Below, piece by piece: positions 53,936 to 64,000 of a DNA stretch of 64,000 nt. The position numbers and the translations under genes are program-made. The stretch is taken from positions 15,973,355-16,037,354 of the forward strand of contig JABAKD010000010.1 of the NCBI GenBank assembly GCA_012845835.1. The letters are read 5' to 3'. The notes under the pieces were generated by a model that saw nothing but the letters and a program-made list of their open reading frames with translations, ran no database searches and had not been told where the DNA came from. The stretch is from Undaria pinnatifida. Lineage: Eukaryota; Sar; Phaeophyceae; Laminariales; Alariaceae. Within the stretch, counting starts at the first letter, position 1, and each line of letters starts with the position of its first letter.

Positions 53936-54547
53936 TTACCTCTGCCCGTGGGCATGCGGTATGAGGGAGCAACCGATAGGGTGGACGGTGCAAGTCAAGT
54001 ACCAAGCATTTGCTGGATGAAGATAGGAAGGAGTTCTACCGATGGTTTCTTTTTCTTCGTCGTGTTTTTTTTTTTGTTCCCTCTTCCCCTCCACCGCACT
54101 GGCTGCGGAAGCCGCAGCTTTGTGTCAAAGTGTGGTGGTGCCCCGATTTCCAGTCGCGCTTCTTGCAATGTTTTCTTTCACCCATGCAAGGGTTTGCGGA
54201 GATAGTTTGGCGAAAGGAAGAGGGGGGGGGGGGGAGATGAATCACTTGCCCTCGAACAATATGGCTAAGTCTTATGAGGGTTTTATACAGAAGATGGGAG
54301 GGGTTATATAGATGGGGAATGCGGACAGAATATCTACTGTAGCGCTTCAGAGGGACGAAAGAATCGGAGATATCTGATTGGGTGTGACATTACATTAGTG
54401 GGACGGGGTGGGGGCGGTTTCAAAACTGCGCGTGATAAGCGTTGCGTGCTTGATTGTTGGAGGCTTGTGCCTGTTGATTCGTACTTTTAGCTGTGTATAC
54501 GTAGCCATCTCGGAGCATTTTCCGTTCGAGGGGCTGAAAGTAAAAGG

Positions 54548-54765
54548 CAGGGCTTTTCGCGGATCAAGTCACTTCTCGCGGTTCGGATCGGGTCGGGTCA
54601 AGGTGACCCGTCCCGACCTGACCCAACCCGGGAGGCTTCATAATCTCCTGACCCGACCCGAACCGTCCCGTGAGACGTTCTGACCCGACCCAACTTAACC
54701 CGCAAGAGCCTAAAAAACCTGCTGACCCGGCCCGCGTGTCGGGTCATGATCCGGGAAAGGCCCTT
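54548..54765. mobile_element. 218-bp hAT-like MITE of the GGGTC family
   Basis: Begins CAGGGCTTTTCGCGGATCA and ends with the inverse-type GATCCGGGAAAGGCCCTT. The interior is CGGGTC/GACCCG rich. Flanks GTAAAAGG (left) and GTAAAAAGG (right) look like an 8-bp target duplication with one extra A. Clearly related to the 12009-13754 element. Confidence 0.75.
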
Positions 54766-55009
54766 GTAAAAAGGTGACGCCGCAGCCGATGGCAAGTACG
54801 AACGCGGTCGGTCACCCACCACAGCGCAGATGGCGTAAAACTATGCCATCTGCCTGTACAACAAAAAATTCGTCGGGTTTAGCAAGCACTGGCTGTGGCC
54901 TAAAAATCCGGGGGCGTTTTCTTTGTAGAGCTGCGAACAGTATCCCACACTAGTTCCAAGTAGTTTATCCCCCCAAAACGTGGTGTTATTAGAAGTTGTT
55001 AAAAGGGTT

Positions 55010-55680
55010 TTAGCTGGCTCCAACCAGCTCGTGGGAGACCCTCAGTTTTTCGGCTAGCTTTAACCAGCCATTCGGACTTTTCGTTTTTTTAGGCTGGTTT
55101 TAATCGGTCGATCGGACCATCTCGACTGTTGCGCTATCTGTAGTGAGCCCATCGGACTCTCGGTTCGCACGCTGGCTCTTTTACCTTTCGTAGGGATTTT
55201 CGCTTGTTCCGCTGACGTGAGACCAACCCATGGAAATGTCGGGTTTTGAGCTGGCTCTAGTCAAGCCCGTCGCGCTTGTTCGGTTTGCAGGCTGGCTGTA
55301 GCGAGTCCATTGGACTCTCCGTTGCTACGCTAGCTCTAACAACCAGCCTGTCGGAATTTTGGCACAGTGTTGTTGATGCCCGTTATCAAGTCAATCGGAT
55401 TTTCCTTTTCTTGGCGGGTTCTCCGGAGAATTTTAGGGTAGCTGTAGCCTGTGACTGGTCCATCGGACTCTTGGTTGCTGTCATGCGCTTGCTGTAACCA
55501 GTCCATCGGTCCTCCGGTGTGCAACTGTGCGTGTCTGCTATCCAGTCAACTACTTCTGGTTTGTTATTGTGGATGCTATCCAGTCCATCGGACTTCCGGT
55601 TTGCTACTGCTGTGGCTGCTATCCAATCCATCGGGAAAAAAGTCGATTGTTAGGCTAGCTCTAACCAATCCCGTAGTTTG
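55010..55680 (+). repeat. Degenerate tandem repeat, unit about 60-70 bp
   Basis: GGCTGGCTCTAACCAG followed by TCCATCGGACTCTCGGTT recurs around nine times with strong divergence. Confidence 0.75.
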
Positions 55681-56085
55681 TTGCGCAGGCGACTGCCTTT
55701 TATTCTTAGCTATCCTTCTTCACAACATTTGCTCTGTTGATTTTCCCTTGTTTACAAAGCACAAGTGCTATTTGTTGAGTTGCCACTTCGTTACAAAAAC
55801 AAGTACTGGTCTGTTGTCACGTACCTGGTATTATTTTTTTCTAGAGTTTTTGTGTATGTTTCGTGTAGGGGTTTATATATGAGAGAGGCGGTGTGGATAA
55901 TGATTTAGAGCTTAGGGCTTGCAAGCAGCAAAGCACGTGGAAGGTAGCCGTAGTGTACCCGTGGAAGGCTCGCTAGATATCCTTTTACAACTGCAAGGAT
56001 TTCCCCACACTAATTCCTAGTAGTTTCCCCTCCGATAATGTGGATGCAGTTCCAAAGCAGTTAAACCTGTCACCCGTTAGGGATG

Positions 56086-56315
56086 AACTTTCAGGAAGAG
56101 GAAGAGGAGTAGGAGAGGGAAGAGGAGTTCGGGAGGAGGAGGGGGGGAAGAGGAGGGGGAGGAGCAGGAGGAGGAATAGGGGAAGGAAGAGGAAAATGGG
56201 CGAGGGGGGAGGAGAGGCAGGGAGGGGACGAGCAGGAAGAGGGCGAAGGTGGAGGAGGAAGAGGAGGTAGAGGAGGGGGAGAAGGATGAAGAGAAGGTGG
56301 GCAAGGAGAGATTTT
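56086..56315 (+). repeat. GGA/GAG-rich purine tract
   Basis: Over 200 bp of GAGGAAGAGGAGG-type sequence with few pyrimidines. Glu/Gly- and, on the other strand, Ser/Pro-rich frames are artefacts. Confidence 0.9.
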
Positions 56316-57961
56316 GATATGCTCGGCTGGGGCTTTGCAGGGGTTTGGTAGAGAGGGGGCTCCGCACTCGTGCGTTCTCTGTGTGATGCCCATGGCGGCC
56401 ATGAATACGCGGGGTCGAGGGGCGGCAGTATTCAGTGGGCGTGGTGGCGGGCGACCGGGTTTGGGGCTTCGGCGATGTTGGCGGTGAACGTGCGCGGTGC
56501 TACGTACAACGATTAGTAGCATTTTTTCGAACGAGGCACGAAAGCGTCCCAATGGCATACCTATTAAATATGTTTCGTTTTACAGTTACCAGTGGTTATC
56601 CATCAAAAACAAAAAAGTTGGCGGGTTGGGCGGGGGGGGGGGGGGGAGAGCCGTGCTGTACGTTCGTAGGAGCCTTGAGAACTGGGGTTTATAGGTTGTG
56701 TGGGGATATGTTACATGGAGATCGACATGTGAACGGGGCGCAAACCTTACATATATATAAAAGAACCGGAATTGGCATGAACTAGACATGGGTGGGTGTC
56801 GCCTTACCCTTACGCGATTGCGTTTTGACCCTTGTCGAAGTGCGCCCACGAATTTGGGACAAACTACTTGGAATTACTGTAGTGAGGAATAGATTGTCAC
56901 AAGCAGTATTGTGGAAAAGGGATAAATAAGTATTGCGGCGTACCAATAGACGACTACCCAGCAGCGTTCCAGAGCGGCTGTCGATTTGCACGCCGGCGTG
57001 TACCAGGAAAATGCATGTGTTTCTATTTTTTTACGAGCTATCGGCGGAGCCGGTGTTTCGTTTGGGACCTCAACGGTGTGACTACGAGAGTGTGGCCGTT
57101 ATTGGACGAATAGGGTAGTCAATGCGACTTTTTTGTTGGGTATTATGGCCAAGAGTTCGATTACGTAAACGTGGTGCCCTGTGCAGGTGGTGTTACCCCT
57201 CTTGTGTGATGTTGCCGCTCGCTGCGGTGTTGTTGCTGCGGTTATGTAGTTTGGTCTGTGATACACCAGGAGGCTTTCTTCATCGTTACGCTTTGCTGCA
57301 CTTTTTGGTTGGTACTGAGCTCGCTCACCGCGTGTCAAAAGCGATCAACTCAACCATGCAACCTCTGCTCTACTAATTGACATTTTTGCGACTTCAAAAC
57401 TCGCCCCAATATGTTTCCATGCAATCTGCCGCGCTAAACGCTAGTGGGTGCGGTTGTTACAGGGGTTTTTAGTGTTTTCGCCTGCTGTGTGCGTAGAACT
57501 ACCTCACAGGAAAAAACATTGTCCCCGATTGCAAGCTACTTTCGCCATCATCAAGCGATTGCGTGGAAAAACACGAAGTTGATTTTAGTGAATACGAGGA
57601 AGAAGAAAAGCATCGGTCGGTGCCGTCCCGTCCCAACACAAATGAGGGTGAGGTGCACAAGTCAGGAGATATTATTTTGCGCCAGACTACAAGAGTAGAC
57701 ACAGTTATTGACCACTCTGCTGTGAAGCGGTAACATATTTTTTTTGTTAGTATTGTTATTTACTACTATTAATACCACGACAACAATAAATATACCCGTC
57801 ATCGGTCACGCTCGCTCCTTGTACTTCGCCCGGTCCACCTATCTATGTACCCGGTACAAAAAGTACCAGGGCGACGGCGCGACCGACCGAGCGACGGCGA
57901 GTCTCGAGAGCGAACTGTTATTTTATATTTTACTCCGGAGTATTAAACTATTTCACATGTA

Positions 57962-58035
57962 TACTGAGTGATGAATTAAAGAGTTGATACTCGTCTTTGC
58001 AAGCTGCATGGTACACCGGCGGCGCGTTTCAACTA
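57962..58035 (-). repeat. Copy of the ~85-bp dispersed family
   Basis: GTTGATACTCGTCTTTGCAA, GCTGCATGGTACACCGG and GCGCGTTTC, sharing the right part with the 49.8-kb copy. Confidence 0.65.
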
Positions 58036-59633
58036 ATAAATGTGGTACCCTTTGGATGGATGCTGCAATTATTAATAATAGCTCAGGTAGGGGTGATCAG
58101 CAACAACCAAAATGGCTATACTAAACAAGTAGTAGTAAGGCTGCGGCGGCAGTGTTGGCATGCACAAAACAATAAACTCCATTCCCGTGCTGACAGCAGC
58201 AGCAGCAGTAGAACACATTTTGGGACACATTTTTGGGTGTTCTTTTGTACAGGTCACATGCAAGCGTAGACCCAACCCAACCCCATCCCTGACCCTAGCT
58301 CAGGCCCTAACCCTGGCTAACGGTGTGACCCTTCGCGTGGCTTCGCCTTGCGATTTGGGTGATATGAAAATAAAGTGCGGGCCACCTAAAAAAGCAACAC
58401 ATTCTATGAAAAATGTTTCAAGGACGTTGGCCGTGAGTTGGACGCATGTTTCTTCGAAATGACAGTTTTGTTCAAAAGCCGGCGATTTTAAATATTTCGT
58501 GAAATAGTTATGCGATCCTGGGGGGTCATACCGACGCAAGAACGAGTAGAGGATCGGGTGCAAGAAGAATCGGTGATCACTTTTTCGAGGCTTCACGCGT
58601 CTCACATGCGTAGCCTTGCGAGTGCAGCAGAGCACACGAGTGGAACGACATTCCCCTTGCCATTTGATGGGCCTACACAGTAGAAGCTAGTCTACTGCTG
58701 TGATTTCTAATAAAAAAGGTGATAATATTTTTGGTACTTTTTTCTGGTATGCGTGGGGTTGTGAGAACGCGGTGAAGTCTGCTGACACGATTTCTATTAT
58801 CATTGGTTCAGCACGACGTTGTGTACGAAAACGTATGCGAGATACCCACCAAGACATTTAGTAGGCCGTCATTCTTCGAAAGCTCCAAGACTCCACAGAG
58901 GAGTTGTATGTAGCCTACTGGTGCGTCGAACGAATGTGTATGTATCGTCCGGCACCCGCCACAGCAGTGTGGCTCTACGGTTAAATATTACGAACGAAAT
59001 ATTATTAGGCCTTGGACGAAGAAGTGCCGACGCAATATTGAGCATCTTTCCTGAAACTACAGGCAAACGTGAACTGATCAGTAATAGCAACGTTGTTCAG
59101 TGCAGTGTTCAGAGTCCAGACGCCAGCTCTTCTACGCTTTATATTCAGCCACACTCTCTACTAGTTACGTATGATACGCAATCAATCGCGCTCGTACGTA
59201 TGATTGCACTGACTGGTGGGTCTCGTCGGTAACCACCGCTGCATCTATTCGCAACGAGGGATTCCCCTGCAGCGTATCAACAAGCAGCAGGAAGATAGCA
59301 GCGACGGGTGTTATGCTGCAGCGCCGTGTGTTACGCTTTGTATACACTACCACCACCACCGCTGTATGCGCGTTTGCCCCGCCGCCGCGTACACCAGCCA
59401 AGCTCGAGGTGCGATCTTTTTATTATATAAAGATACGGTTGAATGAAGTGATCAACCAATCAAAGCTTTTCATTTTGGTAATTCCCCCGCACAACGAAAC
59501 GGAAAGATTTTGTTTTTGTTGTTTCTTTTTTGGTATCTCCATCTCCGTCAGAGGCTTGTTCCTTCGGAAACGACGTGCACAGCCATCCTCTATCCTGTAC
59601 CTCAACGGAAGAAATGTAGCAGAAGAGGCCATC

Positions 59634-62600
59634 ATGGTGCACCGTCGGGAGCCAGCGCCAGCGGCAAAACACAGAGTGGAGGAGGGCATCAGCGTCTTCG
59701 TGCGAGTTCGACCAACTTCTGCTGTGCAGGAAGCGGGAGGTAACAATTCGCAGGTGAGATTCTGAGAAAAGTTAATGAGAAAAAAAACAGTACGAGAACA
59801 ACGTCGAAAAAAAATCCTATCCGTATCCTGAGAAAGTCGCGATCCAAACCGACACCTGATTATCAGACATGCCCCGACAAAGATCCATGTCGTCACGTCT
59901 CTTGAGTATGGTGGTAAAATATACTTCGGGGCTTCAACGGGAACACGTGCGGAACAAAAGGGACTATAGTGCAGTACGATAGTGTGGCGATAATTGAAGC
60001 GTCGGCGATACCAAAAGCAACCAGGGCTTTGCTGAGGCAGGGTATCATGCTGGTGGTAGATAGTTAGGTGGTGTCCCCGAACTTCAACGCACGGAGTCGC
60101 ACGGCACGAACGAGCGCATAGCATGAACTACAACAGAGTACACTAGTAGTAGTACCGTATGTATGCTGCACGGTCACACCACCTGACAGAACTGCGTGTA
60201 GGTCAGACCGCACTTCTCGTCTATTTCATTCAGCGCTTTTATACTGTATTTACAGTAGACACGCCAGGAATGCTGCTACTTATAGTAAACATGGTACCAG
60301 GTGTGTAGACTAGTCTGTGCTATTTCCCTGAGTCAACAAACAATGTACGCTACCCCTTCCCCCTCGCTGAAGTCCGTCTCACAAGCGGTTCTTTAGTAGT
60401 AGGCTGCAAAGCACACCCTTCATGCTGTTCACTGAACACCTCACGGCGCTTCACGCTCGTGGTGCGAGCGCAAATAATGTCTGCCTGGTCTGTGAAAAAC
60501 CCGACGTACCCCATCCTAGCGTTGTACGTCGTAGGGACGCGCGGATCTGTCTATAAACCTTGACGCCTTTACCGCTTTGAATACTCGTTTTTGGGACAAA
60601 CTTATTTGGAACTAGTATAGGGAGGGGTTTTAGCGCTCTAGTCTAGACTATTAGTCTAGTAATGGTTTGGGCTTCAGAGGGAAAAAATGACGATGAAAAT
60701 TGATGGTTACAGCACCGGGTACCACTACTCGTACTGCAGATTGACTTGATTGGCGGATGATAAACATGGGTGTCCGAAGTACAACAGTGGCAATGCAAGG
60801 CGCCGTAGGACGGGCGTGTCATTATTTTTCTCGTACGGCTCGCTCGCACTACTCGTCAACGATTGAAATTGTCGCCATAATCGCCGTTTTTTGTCGCTGT
60901 ATGTATGTACTACGTGGGCCCGAAGGGTAAATATTGCGACTATGCATGGCAATGAGCACCCCCCCCGCCCCCCTCATCTACCCCCGCCATCTCACCCCAC
61001 GAAGGTAGTCGAGGTCGACGAGGATGGGACATGTGTTTCCGTTCGAAACGCAGAGCAACCGGCCAAGGCGGTAAAATGCGCGTTCGATCGAGTCTTCGGG
61101 CCGGGGTCGGGCCAGCAAGACATCTTCATGAGCCTCGTGCCTGCTCTCGACACCGTCCTCAAGGGTTTCAACGCTTGCGCGCTAGCGTACGGCCAGACGG
61201 GATCTGGGAAGACGCACACCCTGATCGGTACGTACGTAGTAAGGGGATCGCTTAGAGGGGTGCTCGAGTATTGATACGGTGATTGCTTTTGTTCGAGTAT
61301 GGGATCGTCGTGTCGTATGCTCTGCGAATAAAACAAAACTCTTGCTTGCTGTATAATAGCTACCATGGTGGCCATGGTATCATAGTCGCATCGTATGGTC
61401 CGCGAATAACGCAAACTCGGACGAATACGAGTACAAGTACATAAGTAGAGTAGAGACGTGTCGCATGGTCCGCAAACTCAGCAAACTCGTACTACTGTAT
61501 ACGTTTTGATACGTATATGATCACATTCGTGGTGGCTTCTAAAAATAACACAATGGGATAGGATTCAACGCATGGGTACTAAACCTACGGCCAGGCGGGC
61601 TTTGGGAAGACGCACACCCTGATTGGCGGATCGCTTGGAGGGTTGTTCGTCGACGAGAAGGGTCGAGTCGTATACTCCGCGAGTACGTGCGTGCAGTATC
61701 GCATACCTGGCACCTACTGCCGTGCTTTCTTCGTGGTACTGCGTATAGGTATCAAGTGGGTTCTGATAAGATCGCAATGGTCTCGGAGCTATACTATCTC
61801 AAAGTCGGCCTTGAAACTATTACAGTGGGATACCTCCCATTATGAAAAAACTCACCCACATGGTATATTACAAGTACCAACGACGCGGCTTGCAAAGATG
61901 AGCATTGACCCGAAATTCGTCGAACTCACGGCTGACGTCCTTCAAATATTTTTATAAAATACGATAAATACAAGTACACAAATTAATTGCAGCTGCTGCT
62001 CGGAGAAGGCTCCTCAGCTTTTCTTGGACGTATTTTTGAGCTTTTGCCGTGCTAGCTCGCGATGAGGATTCCCCCTCGGTCCGAAACTCCCTCATCTTGC
62101 TCCCCGACTTCGACTGTGTCGGAGGAGGCCTCGGGCGTGCTTTCACCGTGCCCGGTGTGTCTCTCTGCTGTCCTCGTTTTGCGCAAATTATTTCAAATAC
62201 GTCAGATGTGAGTTCCACCGGTGAAGCGGTCGATACTGAATCCCAACAGTTGAACGGTCTAGATTCAACGTTGCAAGCTGATTCATGAGTCTCGTGGCCA
62301 ATACATACATAGAAGTACTCACATACAGGTAAGAAGAGAGGAGATAGGTCCAGGTACACATGGTTGGACTGCTAAAAATGACGATACAGCAGCAGTACGT
62401 TCGAGGTATTATACGAGGTGGTGTGGCGATTACTGCTGCTGATGATGTAGTAGTCCCGCCATACTACCCGCCGGTACTCGTATGTACCTGGCGTATGATA
62501 CGATAATCATCGTGGATTTCTCGTCCTCCCGACCGTTCCATTGCTCTCTCCCTTCAAAATATACAAACCCCTTCCACACTCGCTCCACCTCATACTTTCA

Positions 62601-64000
62601 ACACTTTGAACTGATATAATACCACACCGTACCCCTTGGCAGTGATTTGTCGCTTCTACGGTCCATCTCCGCTTCGTTTATTACCGTCTTACGGGCATGC
62701 GCGGAGCCGCAGGCGGGCGTCAGCCCGCCGTGGCGAAGCCCCCCTGGTATATATTCGAAAAAGTGGGGACATGCGCATACACGTCAGCACCCCTTCACGT
62801 CACTCTATGTATTGGGAATTAAGATATGATACGATCGGCACCATCACTCTTGATGCTTGTCTGCTGTGTATGCCAAGTGTATATTTCGAATATTTCTTTT
62901 TTTATGCGCGACCTCTTCAACACAAGCAACAAAAAACGCCTATTTATTGACTGACATTAGTTCGCGTACGAAATAATCGATTCCGCCGTTTCTCGAACAG
63001 CGGAGTCAATCCCGCCGAATTCGACACCCAAGTGCGGTATGATACGAAGACATTATGTTAGCGTAGTCATGAACGGGACAGACACTAGCTGGACGATACT
63101 GATATTTTTTCGGTCGGTCGAGACCAAACACGCGGCTGCATCATGAACGGGACATTAACGATACGATACTGATATTTTTCTGGTCGCTCGACACAAACAC
63201 GCGGCCGCATCTCTCATGTTCGTCGTTTCGCGCACACATCTGCCCGTCCGTTCGTCCGTCTGTCCGTCCGCCCGTCCGTCCGTCCGTCTCTCCCTTCCTT
63301 CGCGGACAGGCCCGGGAGGCGGAACAAAACTCCCCGACCTAGAGTCAGAGTGGGGGATCATTCCGAGAGCTGTGCAGTTCTTGTTCGACCGCCTGTCCGT
63401 CGCATCCGAAGAGGACGAAACATTCTCGTACTCGGTCACATGCTCCTTCTTGCAAATCTACAACGAAAACTTGGTCGACCTCCTGCAGCAGGACGGGGTC
63501 GGCCGAGCCCGCACACGCCTCCAAATCAGGGAAGAGTCGGGTGGGGGGACGGGCGCCAGCATTCGACGACGGCCCAAGAGCGAAGGAGGCGGTGCTGGGG
63601 CGGGGGGGGGAAGAAACCATTTTGGGGAGACACGGGGGGGCGTTAGCTCTGGCCGCGGTGCAAGCGCGCAATCGAGAGGGTCGAGTTCTAGCCGGCGGGT
63701 GTTCGTGAACGGGCTGTCGTCGTTTCGAGTGGGCGGGGCGCAGGACGTGCTTCGGTATGTTAGCTTGGGGGCTGCGAATAGACGGGTGCGCGCGACGCAG
63801 CACAACGAGGCCAGCAGTCGCAGTCACGCGGTGCTGCAGCTTACGGTTGAGGTGCAAAGCGGTGGCGGCGGTGGCGGTGACGGCAGTGACGGTGACGGCG
63901 GTAGCGGTGGCGATGACGGCGGTGACGGCCGTGGTAGCAGCGGTGTTGACGGCAGCCACGTTACGTATCGGCAGGCGAAGCTTAGCCTAGTCGATCTGGC
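59634..64000 (+). CDS. Kinesin motor protein, 5' three exons (cut by window end)
   Basis: Microtubule motor ATPase. Exons: 59634-59753, 61005-61227, 63310 to beyond 64000, with phases 0 and 1 agreeing and GT/AG borders. Motor landmarks appear in order: SVFVRVRPTS (first strand), AFDRVFGPGSGQQDIF, the P-loop AYGQTGSGKTHTLIG, GIIPRAVQFLFD, CSFLQIYNENLVDLL, switch I NEASSRSHAVLQLT and the start of switch II LSLVDL at the window edge. The start Met lies 18 residues before the first strand, normal for an N-terminal motor. Two Gly/Ser/Asp-rich insertions are unusual: about 60 residues after LQIREESG, and about 35 between switch I and LSLVDL. The subfamily cannot be told from this part. Confidence 0.95.
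60920..60995 (+). repeat. C-rich dispersed repeat abutting kinesin exon 2
   Basis: ATTGCGACTATGCATGGCAA, TGAGCACCCCCCCCG and further C runs end within about 25 bp of the exon 2 acceptor at 61004 and form its pyrimidine tract. Confidence 0.5.
61300..61500. repeat. Degenerate local repeats in kinesin intron 2
   Basis: GTCGTATGCTCTGCGAATAA, CATCGTATGGTCCGCGAATA and GTCGCATGGTCCGC follow one another, and a fourth related piece lies near 61668. Confidence 0.6.
61586..61672 (+). pseudogene. Decayed duplicate of the kinesin P-loop exon end
   Basis: TACGGCCAGGCGGGCTTTGG followed by GAAGACGCACACCCTGATTGG repeats the 3' end of exon 2 (61191-61228) with few changes. It then continues into sequence matching the start of intron 2 (GGATCGCTTGGAGGG). 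The bases corresponding to TACGTACGTAGTAAGG, including the donor, are missing. Its reading would be YGQAGFGKTHTLIGG, so the P-loop is altered. In-frame stops just upstream argue against use as an exon. Confidence 0.75.
61850..61960 (+). repeat. Copy of the ~85-bp dispersed family, extended
   Basis: ACTCACCCACATGGTATATT, GCTTGCAAAGATGAGCATTG, GACCCGAAATTCGTCGAACT, CACGGCTGACGT. Near-identical to the inverted copy at 39724-39835. In kinesin intron 2. Confidence 0.75.
62185..62290 (-). repeat. Interrupted copy of the ~85-bp dispersed family
   Basis: AAATACGTCAGATGTGAGTT, GTCGATACTGAATC and, after about 35 unrelated bases, TTGCAAGCTG. Confidence 0.45.
63062..63215. repeat. Tandem duplication, unit about 80 bp
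   Basis: CATGAACGGGACA, GATACTGATATTTTT, GGTCGCTCGA and AACACGCGGC occur twice just upstream of kinesin exon 3. Confidence 0.8.
63240..63295. repeat. (CCGT)n simple repeat
   Basis: Degenerate TCCGTCCG run about 15 bp before the kinesin exon 3 acceptor region. Confidence 0.85.

Larger units (their letters stand above)
53318..59633. other. 6.3-kb stretch between lipase and kinesin genes
   Basis: Holds the lipase 3' untranslated region (end unknown), several tandem repeats, a small hAT-like element and a copy of the 85-bp family near 57.97 kb. I checked the longer open frames (around 53.5-54.2, 56.0-56.8 and 58.8-59.2 kb) and found no conserved motif or exon chain. Confidence 0.45.

Noticed and set aside
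58819-59232. 137-codon plus-strand frame upstream of the kinesin
   Set aside because: No recognisable motif, no coding-like composition and no splice chain to the kinesin.
59423-60124. 233-codon minus-strand frame
   Set aside because: Lies opposite kinesin exon 1 and its intron, with no motif. The plus-strand kinesin is certain.
63345-63959. 204-codon minus-strand frame rich in Ala/Thr/Val
   Set aside because: Antisense of kinesin exon 3; composition comes from the triplet repeats.

Overview
This is nuclear DNA of a photosynthetic stramenopile (heterokont alga), possibly a brown alga. The main reason is that two genes begin with a signal peptide followed at once by an AAF-VP or SG-FVALP motif. 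This is the bipartite plastid presequence (ASAFAP type, Phe after the cleavage site) used by algae with secondary red plastids. Exons are mostly 75-250 nt, GC- and alanine-rich. They are separated by introns of about 0.2-5 kb with GT/AG borders, and most junctions in the lipase gene are phase 0. The spaces between exons are full of transposons and tandem repeats. I cannot name the species.

Layout. 1-6.8 kb: satellite, minisatellites and MITEs downstream of the first gene. 6.85-16.46 kb (minus strand): six-exon NAD(P)HX epimerase gene (NAXE, YjeF_N domain), 257 residues over 9.6 kb. Its 5-kb third intron carries a hAT-type element with (GGGTC)n arms inside a GTTATGATGATG minisatellite. 16.5-21.3 kb: mostly non-coding, with repeats and a few unresolved open stretches. 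21.30-24.68 kb: a 3.4-kb hAT element with 16-bp perfect inverted ends, an 8-bp target duplication and a hAT dimerisation domain; a pogo-like transposase tail also lies inside it. 25.02-27.09 kb (plus): small plastid-targeted protein of unknown function. 29.3-31.54 kb (plus): 3' part of a multi-exon gene of unknown function. 35.0-53.32 kb (plus): a 14-exon gene for a plastid-targeted, roughly 1,840-residue protein. It has a long disordered Ala-rich N-terminal half, a helical repeat-like middle and a complete iPLA2-gamma/PNPLA8-type patatin lipase domain. 59.63 kb to the window end (plus): first three exons of a kinesin, with the motor cut off by the window edge at switch II.

The genes do not form an operon-like unit. 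NAXE is a metabolite-repair enzyme, the patatin protein is predicted to cleave acyl chains of plastid lipids, and the kinesin is cytoskeletal. What links the region is the mobile DNA. At least three hAT-like insertions share (GGGTC)n or AGCATA subterminal repeats. Two MITE families, a separate 0.8-kb TIR element and two short dispersed families (one C-rich, one of about 85 bp) sit in introns and between genes. In several places repeat copies directly abut splice acceptors. I saw no LTR or virus-like element, no rRNA, no convincing tRNA and no CRISPR array.
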